A stretch of 64,000 bases of DNA from Voacanga thouarsii. Lineage: Eukaryota; Streptophyta; Magnoliopsida; Gentianales; Apocynaceae. Numbering within the stretch: the stretch's first letter is position 1; every line of letters starts with the position of its first letter. Below the pieces are notes generated by a model, which had not been told where the DNA came from, ran no database searches, and was given only the letters and a program-made list of their open reading frames with translations. Below are positions 45,340-56,934 of this stretch, piece by piece. The stretch lies in contig JANUWF010001467.1 in NCBI GenBank assembly GCA_026120185.1, forward strand, positions 186,001 through 250,000. Reading direction: 5' to 3'. Position numbers and translations under genes: made by a program.

Positions 45340-48300
45340 TTATTGCTTTTTCTTCCCTTTCTTCGGCACAAGTCCTTCTAGTATTGGATAACTTAGAACA
45401 AGGATATATGATGAGAGAAAGAACTGTCCAAACATCTCTGCAAAATTCCCATTGCTGATCATCCCTTTCACTCCCGCAAAGAAGCAGATCGCATTCAAAA
45501 TAACCAACAATGTCAGAGGAATCATGAAAGCAGTAGCCCCCTGGAAATCAAACTTGCCCTTCTCGTATTTGTCGAGTTTTTCTTGATCAACAGCTTTGTT
45601 TGTCAACCTGAAGCTTGCCTTGGCTACTCCTAGGCGTTTGAATAGAACATCAAAGCAGCCGAAAAGGCATGCTGTCACTGATCTTATCATCCATATTCTT
45701 TGTTCATTACACCATGTAAGTATTGATCCTCCACTGGAAATCACCTCGTATAAGTGCTGGAAAAGGGATGAGAAGTATACAGCCGCAAACACCGCGAACC
45801 ACCCATTGGAGACCTGGAAAAAGTTTCATCTATGTGAGATTTACATGTTCAGATATATATAGGAATGATTTCTTGCATTTTGATTTGAATAATCAGACCC
45901 AAATCTTCCAAATCCATCGTTTGAGGTGTGAATTTGGAAAAATGTAGACTTCAATCAAGAGCAGAAAAAGAAATCTAAAATTGAGGGGACAAGCTAGGGA
46001 ACACGCGTTAGAGGACGAAAGGCAATATTTTACAAGAATCTTTCTCTAAGGGGAAGTAGCCAAATAGAGTATGGATTAATATGAGAGAGTATAAGGATGT
46101 TAGCGACCCTAGAGCTTTGTTTTTATTCTTGATGTAGACATATATTTACCTCAGGGAACACCGAAATGCCTTTTAGGAAACAGAGCTGAGGAATGATGCC
46201 ATAGAGTAAGCAAGCAACGGAAAAGAAGTGTGAAAATGTGAAGTATGCATAGCACATGCTTTGAAGGTTGGGCATATTTGAAATCCCATATGTTAAAGGG
46301 CTGAATCTTGAGAATCCCACTTGAACCAAACCAGATGCCCACTTCATGAGCTGAACCATGGCATCTTTCATGTCAAAGGTGGTGCAACCCAGAAAACATG
46401 GCCTCTTGGGATAAAGATAGACTGATTTCCATCCTTTGCAATGCAAAAGGTAACCTGTGAATGTACTCTCCAACAAGCATTCATAAGAGTAGCCAACCTG
46501 TGATTATACCATGAACGATCGTATCCTTAGGCTAATGAAAAAGAGATAAAAACAAAAGTAGCAGTAGATGACTCATGAAGAAATAATGAACTATACGTAC
46601 ATCTTTTCCCCATCTGGTGTTTTCTTCGAACGTGCAAGTTGCAAGAGATTTTGCCTCTTCCACTGTTACATGAGATATGATTCCCTCCTGACTGGTATTC
46701 TTTTGATTTAAAGACCTGAGGGAGTCATTGAACATTCTTGAATAGCCAAAACTTTGCTCTTGATCAGCAGTCAACTCATCTACCATTCGATAATGAGATA
46801 AGGGACAAGAGTGAGAAGAACAGGATGAACCTTAATTAACTACTAACTCATGACAGAACCATCAAATTTATACAAATTTCTGATGTCTAAGATCATACCT
46901 TCATGATTTGGACGGCAATATAAAGCCTTTTTCTTCAAATAATATCCTGTACCAGAACAAATCGTGCCTCTTAACCCATCCATTCCTTGATACTTAGTCT
47001 GCAAACATATCCAATCATTTACAAGTCAAATTTCAAGAAGATTTGAAGCACAAAATTTCCACGAAACAAATCGTATAATTTGTCCAAAAGTTTACTGTAC
47101 TTTGTAAGCTGATCTTGCTTGACCATCGTAGATATCATTCTTGCTGACATTGTAGAAAATTTGAGGGAATTGCACATATGCCAGAGAGCTAGAAATCTCA
47201 GAATCAAGATGGAAACACATTGCTTGTTTGGCCGAGAGAGGATCATTGCAATACACATCACAATCCAACACAAGCATGTAAGGCGCATTGCTCATTATTC
47301 CAGAAACTCGAAGCTGCAATACACAGATGCTCATAGTTAGCTTGATTTCACGGTGCAAGAAAGAGGGAAAGGATTAAAGAGAGGCGGAGAAAAAAAAAAT
47401 GCAGAAATTGTTGATACCAAAGAATTGAGAGCACCAGCTTTGAAACGATGAGGGCGTGATGGCCTTTTCTCTCGGGACACATAAACAAGAAGAGGCAATT
47501 TATTTTCTTTATCTTTGGTCTCTCCATTTCTATTACTGTCTATCACCTGCAAACAAATACCTTCCTTATTAGATTACAAATACCTTCTTCAAATGCAGAA
47601 AAGACACTCAGAAAGTACTAAGCTATCGACTCCATAATCAAAATGATTTTTTTTGTTGCACCAAATATTTGGTCTAAAATTACCTAGCTTTTCTGAAAAG
47701 CTCAAACAATCCCTTAAGTTTCAACCCGATAACGGAGCTACAAGGGGCAAAGATGGCATCTGTCCTCCATTAAATTTTCAAATTATGTATTTATATTACA
47801 AGAAAATTAATTTTTTAAAATATTATTTTAAATTTTAGCTTTCACTTTTTTTTAAGGGGGAGAGGAGGGAAGCAAGACAAAGAGCAGAGAAGGGAATAGA
47901 AAAAACGATAGGATAAAGTTTCGTATCGAACTCGAGATTACGTTTTGCGTAACAATTCTCTTAATACACCAATTGTTTCGGACACCTTTCACTTTATAAA
48001 TTTTTTAAAAGTTACAATACTATTCTCTTATATATCTTTTCATATAATCTACCATTATAATCCTAAATTCCTAATTCCATCCCTACATCAACACAAAAAA
48101 GAAGAAAAAAAAATGTGTGTTTGCTGCATACCTCAACATGAGGAGGTCGATCGTGCCGGACTGAATCTTCAATCTTACTCACTTTCTCCACATTTTTCTT
48201 GAACAAATCATATAACAACTGCAAAGTTCAAAAGAAACATGAGAATTAGGTTGGCAGCGTCAGCTAAATTTAATGTCTCGTAATTCATGTGACTCTATTG

Positions 48301-49375
48301 GCAGTGACATAATGGCAACCTTCCATGTAAAATAAGAGTGTATTTTAGATTGCAATTTTTTATTTTTATTTCAATCTAAAATTTTATTTTAATTTAAATC
48401 ATTTTCGTCTTTCGAAAAATATCATATACTCACATCTCGTCATCTTCTTTCTTTTTTTACTCTATATATTTAATAATTTTTTATTATTTTCAATAAAATT
48501 TATCTCAATACAATTCAGCAAAATCTCAATCCACTTACACTATAATATTCCAATTGGTGTAGAAACAATTTAGAACTCAACTTCATAGCATTTTTTTTTG
48601 GGGGGGGGGGGCGGGCGGTGTTCTTGATACAATGGCGACGGAATATGATATGAATCAAGTCCTATCATCTCGTAAAAAACAATTTTAACTTCAAATGCGA
48701 ACAAAATTGAATATAATATTTTTTTAAAATCGACATATGCTTTAACTTTGTAAATTTGCTAACCTTAATCCTTTCTTCCTCTTCCTTCAAATCATCACTC
48801 CAATCAAGGTGAGCACCATCGGAAGCTGATGAAAAGTATGCCTCGGGACTTCTGGTCTTGATATTATATTTCCTACAAAACGGAATCCAAGACCTAGCAA
48901 ATGAACAAGCTTCCTTTACAGCATACAATGTCACGGCGGCGCCACCATCATCAGAAAGATAAACAGAAAGCTTTTCTGGCGGATAGTCAAGTGCCATGGC
49001 GGATAACACCGTATTCATCACCTCAACCACGGGCTCCTTGCTGGGATCCGCCGTGCATATGAACACATCCACTGCCGGCAGCTCCTTATCATTGGGAAGT
49101 TTCTCCAGGTTCACTGATCGAGCCACCGGCCGCCACCGGAACGCTTGAGTGAGAACCCATATGAAGGTGAAAATCATCTCGGAAGCCGTGATTAGACCCC
49201 ATCCAAGAACTGGTACATCGCCATGTACAAGGTGGGAGATTCTGTAATAAAGCAGAGCTAGTGTGGCCGTGAAATGGAGGGACATGTGAACTCTGTTAAG
49301 GGTGGCTCGTGGCTGCTGAACCGTGCATGTGTGCAGAGAAGCAGTGGCTGAAGGTCTTAGAGAAGCCATAGCCAT
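45340..49375 (-). CDS. Cellulose synthase-like G/M glycosyltransferase, intact
   Basis: Eight exons join in frame with GT-AG introns: 49375-48764, 48218-48132, 47546-47418, 47313-47101, 46998-46899, 46779-46601, 46497-46150 and 45813-45340. They total 2142 nt, 713 residues, usual for CslG. The product is a GT2 processive-type membrane glycosyltransferase of endomembranes. Some legume CslG/CslM members add glucuronic acid to triterpene sapogenins, so a polysaccharide or saponin role is possible. Two helices lie at about 33-50 and 58-78, SDDGG at 141-145, DCD at 293-295, and about six C-terminal helices from about residue 520, ending in KKGKKKQ. Oddities: the usual VED reads LES at 449-451, and QxxRW reads QLMKW at 489-493. 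The start at 49375 (MAMASLRP) is chosen because an upstream extension would cross the TATA box. Confidence 0.93.
48590..48612. repeat. T9-G12 homopolymer junction in intron 1
   Basis: A run of nine T followed by twelve G, then CGGGCGG, lies in the first intron of the CslG gene. It is the only long G run in the window. Confidence 0.9.
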
Positions 49376-49447
49376 TTTCCTTTCAAGAGGCTCAAAGTAT
49401 ATTTTTCTGTGATTTGAGCTCTCTGGTGCAGGCTGACAGGTGATCCT

Positions 49448-49459
49448 TATATATATATA
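49448..49459 (-). promoter_or_regulatory. TATA box of the CslG gene
   Basis: On the minus strand TATATATATATAAGG lies about 75-85 bases upstream of the chosen ATG at 49375, giving a leader of about 45-55 bases. Confidence 0.55.
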
Positions 49460-49463
49460 CACG

Positions 49464-50129
49464 GCTCCCAAAAAGACAAAAGGCACAGTTTATTAATTCA
49501 AATTGAGCGTTGATCATTCTTTTAACTATTATCATAATTGCCCTTCAAAAATTCCACCACTATTCCTATATATTAATGAAAAAGATAAAGGAAGAAGAAA
49601 TTGTAGGATTGATAGAGGTTGCAATCTTAGGGTCTAGGTGGACAAAAAATTAGTTTGAGTTGAAAAGTAATTTGAATTTTAGGAAAAAAAAAAATGTAAA
49701 GTTAAAAGGGGGAGAATGTGATATTTTGTGGATAAATAATAGTTCTCCAGAGATTAGAATCAGTTCTCGTAAATTGAGAATTAATTGAATTAAATTTTTT
49801 TAATTGAGTTAAGAATTTTTTAAAGAAAATTATTATCCAAAATTTCTTTAAATTATGAGTTTCATATTCAATCATTAAATTATTATCTTGGTAATGAAAA
49901 TAATATAAAATAATGCATAAAATTCTTGTTATAATTATAGTATCTCATACTCGTCGCAAAACGATATAAAAATGTTAAATGGTCTTTTTTTTTTCCTTGC
50001 AAATTTTTATATTTAGTCGAATATTCACATTTCTTTACTTAAAAACAAAGAAATAATTTATTATTTCCTGTTGCTCGAATTATAAATTTTTTGGATAAAT
50101 AGTGAATATTAACCAACTTAATTATAATT
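49464..50129. other. CslG upstream region
   Basis: AT-rich sequence with no gene. It probably holds promoter elements of the CslG gene, but none can be singled out. Confidence 0.4.
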
Positions 50130-50324
50130 AGAGTAAAATATTTCAATTACCCTCGAGCTTGTCCAAAAGTCTCAATTCTATTTTCCATCTTTCAAAAAAA
50201 GAAAAAAAATCACTCTTGAACTAATTAAAACATTATTAGTAGCCCTTCCGCCTAACTCAGGCATATGCACAATGGAAATCAATCACGTGCCATTCTTGTG
50301 CTATTTACAAGCGCAATTTTCACA

Positions 50325-50669
50325 AAACTCTTCTTCTTTCCCCAAATCTTTTATTAACAAGTGACCTTCAAAGGAAATTTTTAAATTTCAATCTCAAAAC
50401 CCTTCTTTTTCCATCAAATCTTCCATTAATAATGGAATTCCAAAGAAAACTTTTACTTTCAATTCCAAAACCCTTTCTTCTTTCCCAAATCTTCCATTAA
50501 CAGGTGAACTCAAAGAAAATTTTTTAATTTCAATCATAGAACCCTTCTTCTTTCTCCAAATATTCTGTTAATAGGAAAATTTCAAAAGAAAACTTTTAAC
50601 ATCAACCCTAAATCAATCACATAATATTTCCCCAAATCTTCCATTAACAAGTAAATTCTAAAGGAAAAT
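50325..50669. repeat. ~68-bp degenerate tandem repeat, about 5 copies
   Basis: Units contain CCTTCTTCTTTCCCCAAAT, CTTCCATTAACA(A/G)GTGAA and CAAAGGAAA(A/T)TTTTTAA(T/A)TTCAAT. Related reversed sequence (AATTCCAAAACCCTTTCTT) is found near 54230 on the other arm, so the array belongs to the inverted-repeat element. Confidence 0.7.
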
Positions 50670-50670
50670 A

Positions 50671-51171
50671 TGTTACGGATGCCTTGCATCCCTTTTTGTA
50701 AAGTCCCACATCGATGGGCAATTTGTATGTGGCTGTCCCACATCAAAGACCAACAATTTTCCACCGCCTTAAATGCCTCATAAAATAAGGCCATGTTTAG
50801 TTCTTTGATGAATAACACCAGTAAGAGTTCTTCTAACTTATTTAAGCTTTTTTTGTAGGGTTCTTTTGTTTTGTAGTATTAATATTTAGTGGCTTAGGAA
50901 CACTTTCCTAAAACTTTGTAAAATTGTCTTTTCCATAGTGAAATTTTGTTATGCTTCTACCCGTGGACGTAGATTATTTGACCGATCCACGTAAGTCTTT
51001 GTGTCTCTATCTTTTATTTTCTTTCTCGTGATTTTATTTATTTTTCTCTGCATTATTTTCATTATTATTTCTTTATTATCGTCTTATGTGTTTTTGTCAT
51101 TGGAGTTTTGGTTTGCGTGATTTTTTTGCTACTAGAGGTTTTTGGTTTGTTTTTGGGGCCTATTCCTAACA
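50671..51171 (+). repeat. 5' LTR of copia element E
   Basis: A repeat of about 501 bp. Its first ~330 bases match 53748-54078, sharing AAGACCAACAATTTTCCACC, CCGCCTTAAATGCC and TAAAATAAGGCCATGTTT. Confidence 0.85.
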
Positions 51172-51209
51172 AACCAGTATCAGAACTACTTGCTTTTAAC
51201 TCTGCGGCA

Positions 51210-53575
51210 ATGATGATAACAAAAACTAAGGTGGAGAAATTCAATAGGAAAGTCAACTTCGGCATGTGACAACTCAAAATGGAGGTCGTCTTAATTCAAG
51301 ACGAGGTTAACTTCGCTTTGAAAGGAATAGAGGAGAAGCCAACGGAGATGACAATAGTGGCATTTGAAGACCTGGATAAAAGGAGGAGATTAGGTATTAC
51401 TCTAAATCTCTCTAATGAGGTTTTAAGAGAAGTCGCTTATGAAAATACAACCAAAGTTATGTGGGAAAAGTTTAAGACTTTGTATATAAAGAAGATAGTA
51501 AAGAATCGACTCTACTTGAAACAAACTTTATTTACTCTTCGGATAGCTAAAGGTATATCTATTACTTTGCATCTTGATACATTTGATTCTCTCATTATAA
51601 GATTGAGTAATATTGATGTGAAAATAGATGATGAGGATCAAACCATTTTATTGTTATATTCCCTTCCCTAATCCTTTAAGTATTTTTGAGATACTATGAT
51701 GTATGGAAAAGAAATTATCTCGTATCAAGAAATTAAATCTGCTTTAAAATCAAAAGAAATGATTGATAAAGATTTAATTGGGGAGGTTAGTGGAACTCAA
51801 GCTGAAGATTTGGTGGCCAGAAGTAGATCCAAAAATAGAAATTGTGGCAGTGGTAAATCAAAATCCAGATCCAAATCCAAACATAGAAATTTGGTTTGCA
51901 ATTATTGTCATAAAAAAGGGCACATTAAGTCTAAATGCTTTAAGTTGAAAAATAAGGATAAACATAAAGAAAAGTCTACTGATGCTGCTGAAGCTAGTGT
52001 TGTAGCAGATGAAAGTGAAGAAAATATTTTCTTTATGACTGATAGCAGGACAAAGTCTGAAAATGAATGGATTTTAGATTCGGGTTGTTCTTACCATATG
52101 GGTCTCAATAGGGATTTATTTTCCACTTATGAAGCTTATAATGGTGGAGTTGTTTTGATGGGAAATAATGACATTTGTAATGTTGTGGGTAAGGCTATAG
52201 TTCAAATTAAAATGCATGACAGTATTATGAGGACTCTCACTGATGTTAGACATATTTCTGATTTGAAAAAGAATCTCATCTCTTTGGGTACCCTTGAGAC
52301 TCTTGGGTGTAAATATGCAGTTGAAGGTGGAGTCATGAAAGTTTGTAAAGGTACTTTTATTGTCATGAAAGGTTGCAGGTCTGGTAATTTGTATATTTTG
52401 CAAGAAATTACTATCACAGTTTCTATTGCAGTTTCTACATCAATTTTGTCTGATTTTAACATCACTAAATTATAACATATGCGTTTGGGGCACATGAGTG
52501 AGAAAAGTCTGCGCATGTTGAGTAAGAGAGGCTTTTTGGATGGACAAAATACTATGTATTAGACTTCTGTGAGTATTGTATTTTCGGGAAGTAGAAAACG
52601 GCCAATTTCAGCTCACCATTTATTCACCAAACTAATGGTATTTTTTATTATATTCATTCAGATCTTTGAGGTCCATCTCGTGTCCCGTATAAGGGTGATG
52701 CCAGGTATTTGTTGACTTTCATTAATGATTATTCAAAAAAAGTTTGGATTTATTTTTTGAAGAATAAGAGCGATGTTTACCTAACTTTCAAAAGGTGGAA
52801 AGTTTTGATTCAGAAACAAACAGGTAAACAGATGAAGCGGCTAAGGACAGATAATGGCATGGAATTTTATGAAAACGAATTTGATGAATTTTGTAAGAAT
52901 GAAGGAATCTTTCGGCATCGTACTGTGAGAATGACGCCTCAACAAAATGGTGTTGTAAAACGTATAAATAGAACTCTTTTAGAAAATGTATGATGTATGA
53001 TATTAAATGTAGGGTTGACAAAGGATTTCTGGGCAGAGGCACAACATGTTACATTGTCAACCGCACTCCTTCTGCAGTTTTTTATTTCAAAACTCCTGAG
53101 AAAATTTGGTCAAGTACGCCTACTAATTACTCTAATTTAAAAGTTTTTGGATGTCCGGCATATATGCATGTAAATGATGGGAAATTAGAGTCTAGAGTTA
53201 TGAAATGTATTTTCCTTAAGTATGCTTTTGGGGTGACATGATACATATTGTAGTGTCCAAATCCCAAATCATCAAACTTTGTAATTAGCAGAGATGTTAC
53301 ATTTGATGAATTGTCTATATTAAATTCCAAAAGGGAGTTTTCGAGTTCTTCTCGTGTGTATGAAGATGGTACGCAGGAGTATGTGGAGTTTGAAATTGAC
53401 AGTTTTGGTCCTTTCCAAGTTGACTTTTTCTATTCAACAAAGTTCAGTACCAGTACGTGTTGCCTTTAATCAAGTTGTGGTTTCTAATGAAGAAATTCGA
53501 GAAGAAGAGGAATATTCTATAACCAAGAATAGACCAAGAAGAGAAATTCGACCACCTCAAAGATAAATAAATGTA
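51210..53575 (+). pseudogene. gag-PR-IN of copia element E, no RT
   Basis: Gag starts at 51210 with a TGA replacing the usual Trp codon near 51267. A Ser/Arg/Lys-rich linker and zinc knuckle [14 protein letters not shown] lie near 51897-51940. The protease motif [12 protein letters not shown] is near 52070, and GAG-pre-integrase (MRLGHMSEKSLRMLSKRG) near 52480-52535. Integrase (LTFINDYSKKVW, LRTDNGMEF, MTPQQNGVVKR) spans about 52700-53000, with frameshifts near 52560-52700 and 52985. After the NRPRREIRPPQR motif at about 53565, where RT should follow, the sequence passes within about 180 bases to the 3' LTR. About 1.5-2 kb of RT and RNase H coding is therefore missing. Confidence 0.85.
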
Positions 53576-53747
53576 GTGGTATACATTGTCAGTTGTAGAA
53601 GACACAGTGGGAGTTCGTGAGGCATTCAAAGGGTGACTGGACTTAATTGGCATTCACTATTCTTGATTTATGGTCTTTGAACTTTTGTGGAGAAAGTAGA
53701 GCAAAACTGTTATGTTTGAATTTGAGATGCAAGTCAAGGTAAAAATT

Positions 53748-54078
53748 TGTTGCGGATACCTTGCATCCTTTATTGCAAAGTCGCACATTTGTGGGCAATT
53801 TGCATGTGGCTATCCCACATTGAAGACCAACAATTTTCCACCGCCTTAAATGCCTTATAAAATAAGGCCATGTTTGGTTCTTTGATGAATAACACCAACA
53901 AGAGTTGTTTTAGTTTGTTTAAGCTTTGTTTCTTTTGGGGTTCTTTTGTTTTGTATTTTTAGTGTTTGGCCACTTTCTTAAAATTTTGTAAAATTATCTT
54001 TTTCATAGTGAAGTTTTATTTCATCTCTATCCATAAACGTAAGTCATTTGACCAAACCATGTGAGTCTTTGTGTCTTT
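53748..54078 (+). repeat. 3' LTR of copia element E (truncated)
   Basis: It matches the first two thirds of the 5' LTR. Similarity ends near GTGTCTTTCTCTTCC. Confidence 0.8.
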
Positions 54079-54474
54079 CTCTTCCTCACTCTCTCCTCCA
54101 TTCATATGGAACGGCTTTAGAAGGTGAAGTTGGATTTGAAAGAAATCAATTTTGGAATCCAATGATTGAGATATTGAGGAGTTCCAGTAATGAGAATAGA
54201 TGTGCACTTGAAGAGGATATGGAGAAAAAGAAAGGGTTTTGGAATTAAAATTGATTAGACTAAATGATCTATGAAAAACAACACCAGAATGACATATAAT
54301 AATTACTCTCCTTTTAGTGTATAACGCCTCAATCCAACGGAAGAGGAGCCACCAATGAACATCGTTTTAATTTATTCAAAGAATAAATTTGTCATTCTGA
54401 AAAGTTAAAAGGTAGAATTGAGACTTTTAAATAAGTTTAAAGGTGATTGGGATATTTGATCCCTATAATTATTT

Positions 54475-55215
54475 CTTCTTCACAGTAGATGCATTTTTTT
54501 GTGCGTATATGAATGTTTTGATTCACTTATGTAAACGCAAAAGCTCTCCCCTTTGTTGACCGACTTGGTAGAAGTATCTAAAACTATAGTAGATATAATA
54601 ATGCGATTGCTTCGCTTTCAATGACATTATACGGTATCGTGATGAGTTTTTAATTAAAAAAAAATTGAACTTTCATTCTTATTCTAAAAAAGCAGAAATT
54701 ACTTCTAATAGTGACAATTTTATAAACAAAATATTATTTATTTATACCAAAGTAGAATGATTTTAAGAAAAAAGTCTAAAGTCAGAAATCGCCCATGCCA
54801 ATAGCGATCTCAAAAGAATACTACATTGCCTTGACTGGTAGGTAAGCTGAAGTTCTCGAAATAAGGGGCAGATTAATTGGCTTTCTCTAGCAATATTGAA
54901 GAGATAAACACTGCTCTCTCTTGGCAGTTCCGAAGAGAGAAACAATAAACAAGTTAAGAAGAATGGGAGGTTCAATGTCTCCTACAATAAACTATGGAAT
55001 TTGCAGCAGAAAATCTGGGGGCCAAAAATGGGAAGATCATCAAGTCCAAAACTGAGATCGAGTATTCCAAAATAAGTATCTAGTGTTTTGATCAGGGTTC
55101 AAACTTTCGAATTATTATCAAATTCTCTTTTTACTTTGTTCATTGTAGTACTGCGTAGGATGCTAAAGATAGTATTCACTTTGCCAATGATCTTGGAAAA
55201 GCATGTGGGAAAGGA
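54475..55215. other. Intergenic, no supported gene
   Basis: No gene. A minus-strand frame at 54763-54975 is ordinary and matches nothing I recognise. Confidence 0.45.
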
Positions 55216-55225
55216 GGAGGGAGAG

Positions 55226-56001
55226 TAGGGATGGCAATTTTCTTGCTTACATCGGGAATTTGATCCAACCCAACTCGGTTAGATCGAGGATTTTCCGATT
55301 TAAGTGAGGCCGGGGCCGAGCTTCATTTCTTGGCCTCGCCAATTGGGGGTGGGCTGAGAACGAGAATTGCATGATTCTCGCACCCGACATGCTCTACATA
55401 TATTTTATATTATATGTATTATATATAAATATATATATATATTATATGTATACATAAGTAGATTATATAAATATATATACACATATACATATGGAGTTCG
55501 ATTATATATGCATTGTATATATATACATATTATATAAATTTTATATATATTATATATTATTATATGTGTATATATAGATAGATTATATATGTATATAAAA
55601 TAAAATAGAAAAATAAGAGGAAAAAAGAAAAAGAAAAAGAAAAATTATCAATTATCAATTATCAATTTTACTTTTACTAATTTAGTGATATGATAAATAC
55701 GTAAATAATTGAAAACCACTACAAAAGTTTTCGAAATGATTAAAAAATTTTGAATAAGAATATATTAGAAGCAAAAAAATTCTAAAAAAATTTTATAAAT
55801 ATTTTCGGATCCAAATGGGTCCCCGCTTCCCTACTGAATCGGGACCGGGGATTGTTTATTGTCCCCTACGGGTCGGGGATGGGGATCCCCACCTTTTTCT
55901 GTAACAAGGACAGGCCGAGGATGAAAAAATAGGAATCTATGCGGGTGAGGGCGAGGTGAGATTTCTAATCTCCGACTCGACCGACCATATTGCCATCCCT
56001 A
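55226..56001. mobile_element. Non-autonomous TIR element 2
   Basis: A perfect 13-bp terminal inverted repeat: TAGGGATGGCAAT at the left and ATTGCCATCCCTA at the right. Flanking 10-mers GGAGGGAGAG (55216-55225) and GGAAGGAGAG (56002-56011) match at 9 of 10 positions, a decayed target-site duplication. Internal GC-rich arms (TCGGGGATGGGGATCCCC) surround an AT-rich core with a long (TA)n region. No coding. The ends resemble those of element 14666-15549. Confidence 0.85.
55380..55600. repeat. (TA)n-rich core of TIR element 2
   Basis: Irregular TATATA and ATTATATA runs for about 220 bases. Confidence 0.8.
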
Positions 56002-56011
56002 GGAAGGAGAG

Positions 56012-56459
56012 TCCTTAGGTGTTTTGATTACACTTGTAAATATATCAAAATTGAAGTCCCCATGTGGTGATTTTAATATTACTGGTGTCAATGATGAATG
56101 ACGATTCTAGACCCTTTTTGTGGTCTTACTTTGATATAAATAAAAAATATTTTATTGGTGAGTCATAAAAATAAAAGTTACAATATTTTAATAATTTAAT
56201 TAATTAAATAACTATAATAATTTAGTAAACAATTTCGTATCTTAGTGGCTAGATTTTTAAGTAAAATGATTATTATGGGCGCAAATGATAAGATATCACG
56301 TTAGAAATTAAAATTCTTGACATTTTATTAGATTTAAATATTTCATTTTATGTTAAAAAATATATCTTTTTCTCTTAAAGTTACGAGAATTTAATCGTTA
56401 AATATATTTATCGGTGCTAAGGAAACGGAAAAATAGGCTAAGAAATTAATAATAAAGAT
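56012..56459. other. Intergenic, no supported gene
   Basis: AT-rich DNA with no gene. Confidence 0.5.
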
Positions 56460-56464
56460 GACAT

Positions 56465-56833
56465 TGTTATGAATTATTGGAATCTTCATTAATTAGTGGA
56501 GGCTCCACTAATTATGGATTTATGTGAATTATTATAGAAGATTTTTATGGATGTCCACCATTTAGTGGAGACACCACTAATTGAGATTAGTGGAAGATGA
56601 TGTATGCCATGATGTATTCCACTAATTAGAGCTCTATAAATAGAGCTATTCTCTAAGCTTGTAATACACCATCATTTTGTGAAAGAAAGATTAGTGAAAA
56701 AAAGATTAGAGAAAGAATTGTGAGAGAAAGAAAGAGAGAAGTTTGAAAAGAAATTTTTGTGCAAAGAATAGTTAGAATTTTCTTAGTGTGTAGTGTGTAG
56801 ATTTTATTCTAACACTACCCTAATTTTATAACA
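56465..56833 (+). repeat. 5' LTR of copia element C
   Basis: A 369-bp repeat with TG...CA ends (TGTTATGAATTATT to TTTTATAACA), repeated ATTAGTGG/CCACTAAT motifs and a TATA box. Confidence 0.95.
56635..56643 (+). promoter_or_regulatory. LTR TATA box, element C
   Basis: TATAAATAG within AGAGCTCTATAAATAGAGCT, about 200 bases before the LTR end. Confidence 0.6.
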
Positions 56834-56934
56834 CGTTATCAGCACGAGTCTCTACCGGTACAAAAGCCAGAAGACTAAGCACGAGTTTCTGCCGTTAACA
56901 AAACCAGAAGATAGATACGCATTTATTGATCTCT

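Larger units (their letters stand above)
50671..54078 (+). mobile_element. Ty1/copia element E (Tork/TNT1-like), internally deleted
   Basis: The left LTR is about 50671-51171 (TGTTACGGAT to CCTAACA). The right LTR begins at 53748 (TGTTGCGGAT) and is recognisable only to about 54078, lacking its last ~170 bases. AACCAGTATCAGAAC after the left LTR is a damaged tRNA-Met primer site. Gag, protease and integrase resemble the tobacco Tnt1/Tork lineage, but RT and RNase H are absent. The element sits inside the inverted-repeat element. No TSD could be fixed because the right end is lost. Confidence 0.85.
50130..54464. mobile_element. Inverted-repeat DNA element split by copia E
   Basis: The outer ends are inverted copies. 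Left 50130-50151 (AGAGTAAAATATTTCAATTACC) pairs imperfectly with right 54464-54441 reversed (AGGGATCAAATATCCCAATC). The core AAAAGTCTCAATTCTA at 50165-50180 is exactly inverted at 54413-54428. Weaker pairing continues inward for about 150 bases (for example AATTAAAACATTATTAGTAGC against AATTAAAACGATGTTCATTG). ATAATT lies on both outer flanks, but in AT-rich DNA. Without copia E the element would be about 0.9 kb with long imperfect arms, like a foldback or MULE-type MITE. Confidence 0.55.

Noticed and set aside
49376..49486. N-terminal extension of the CslG protein upstream of 49375
   Set aside because: It would read across the probable TATA box and adds residues not seen at the start of CslG proteins.
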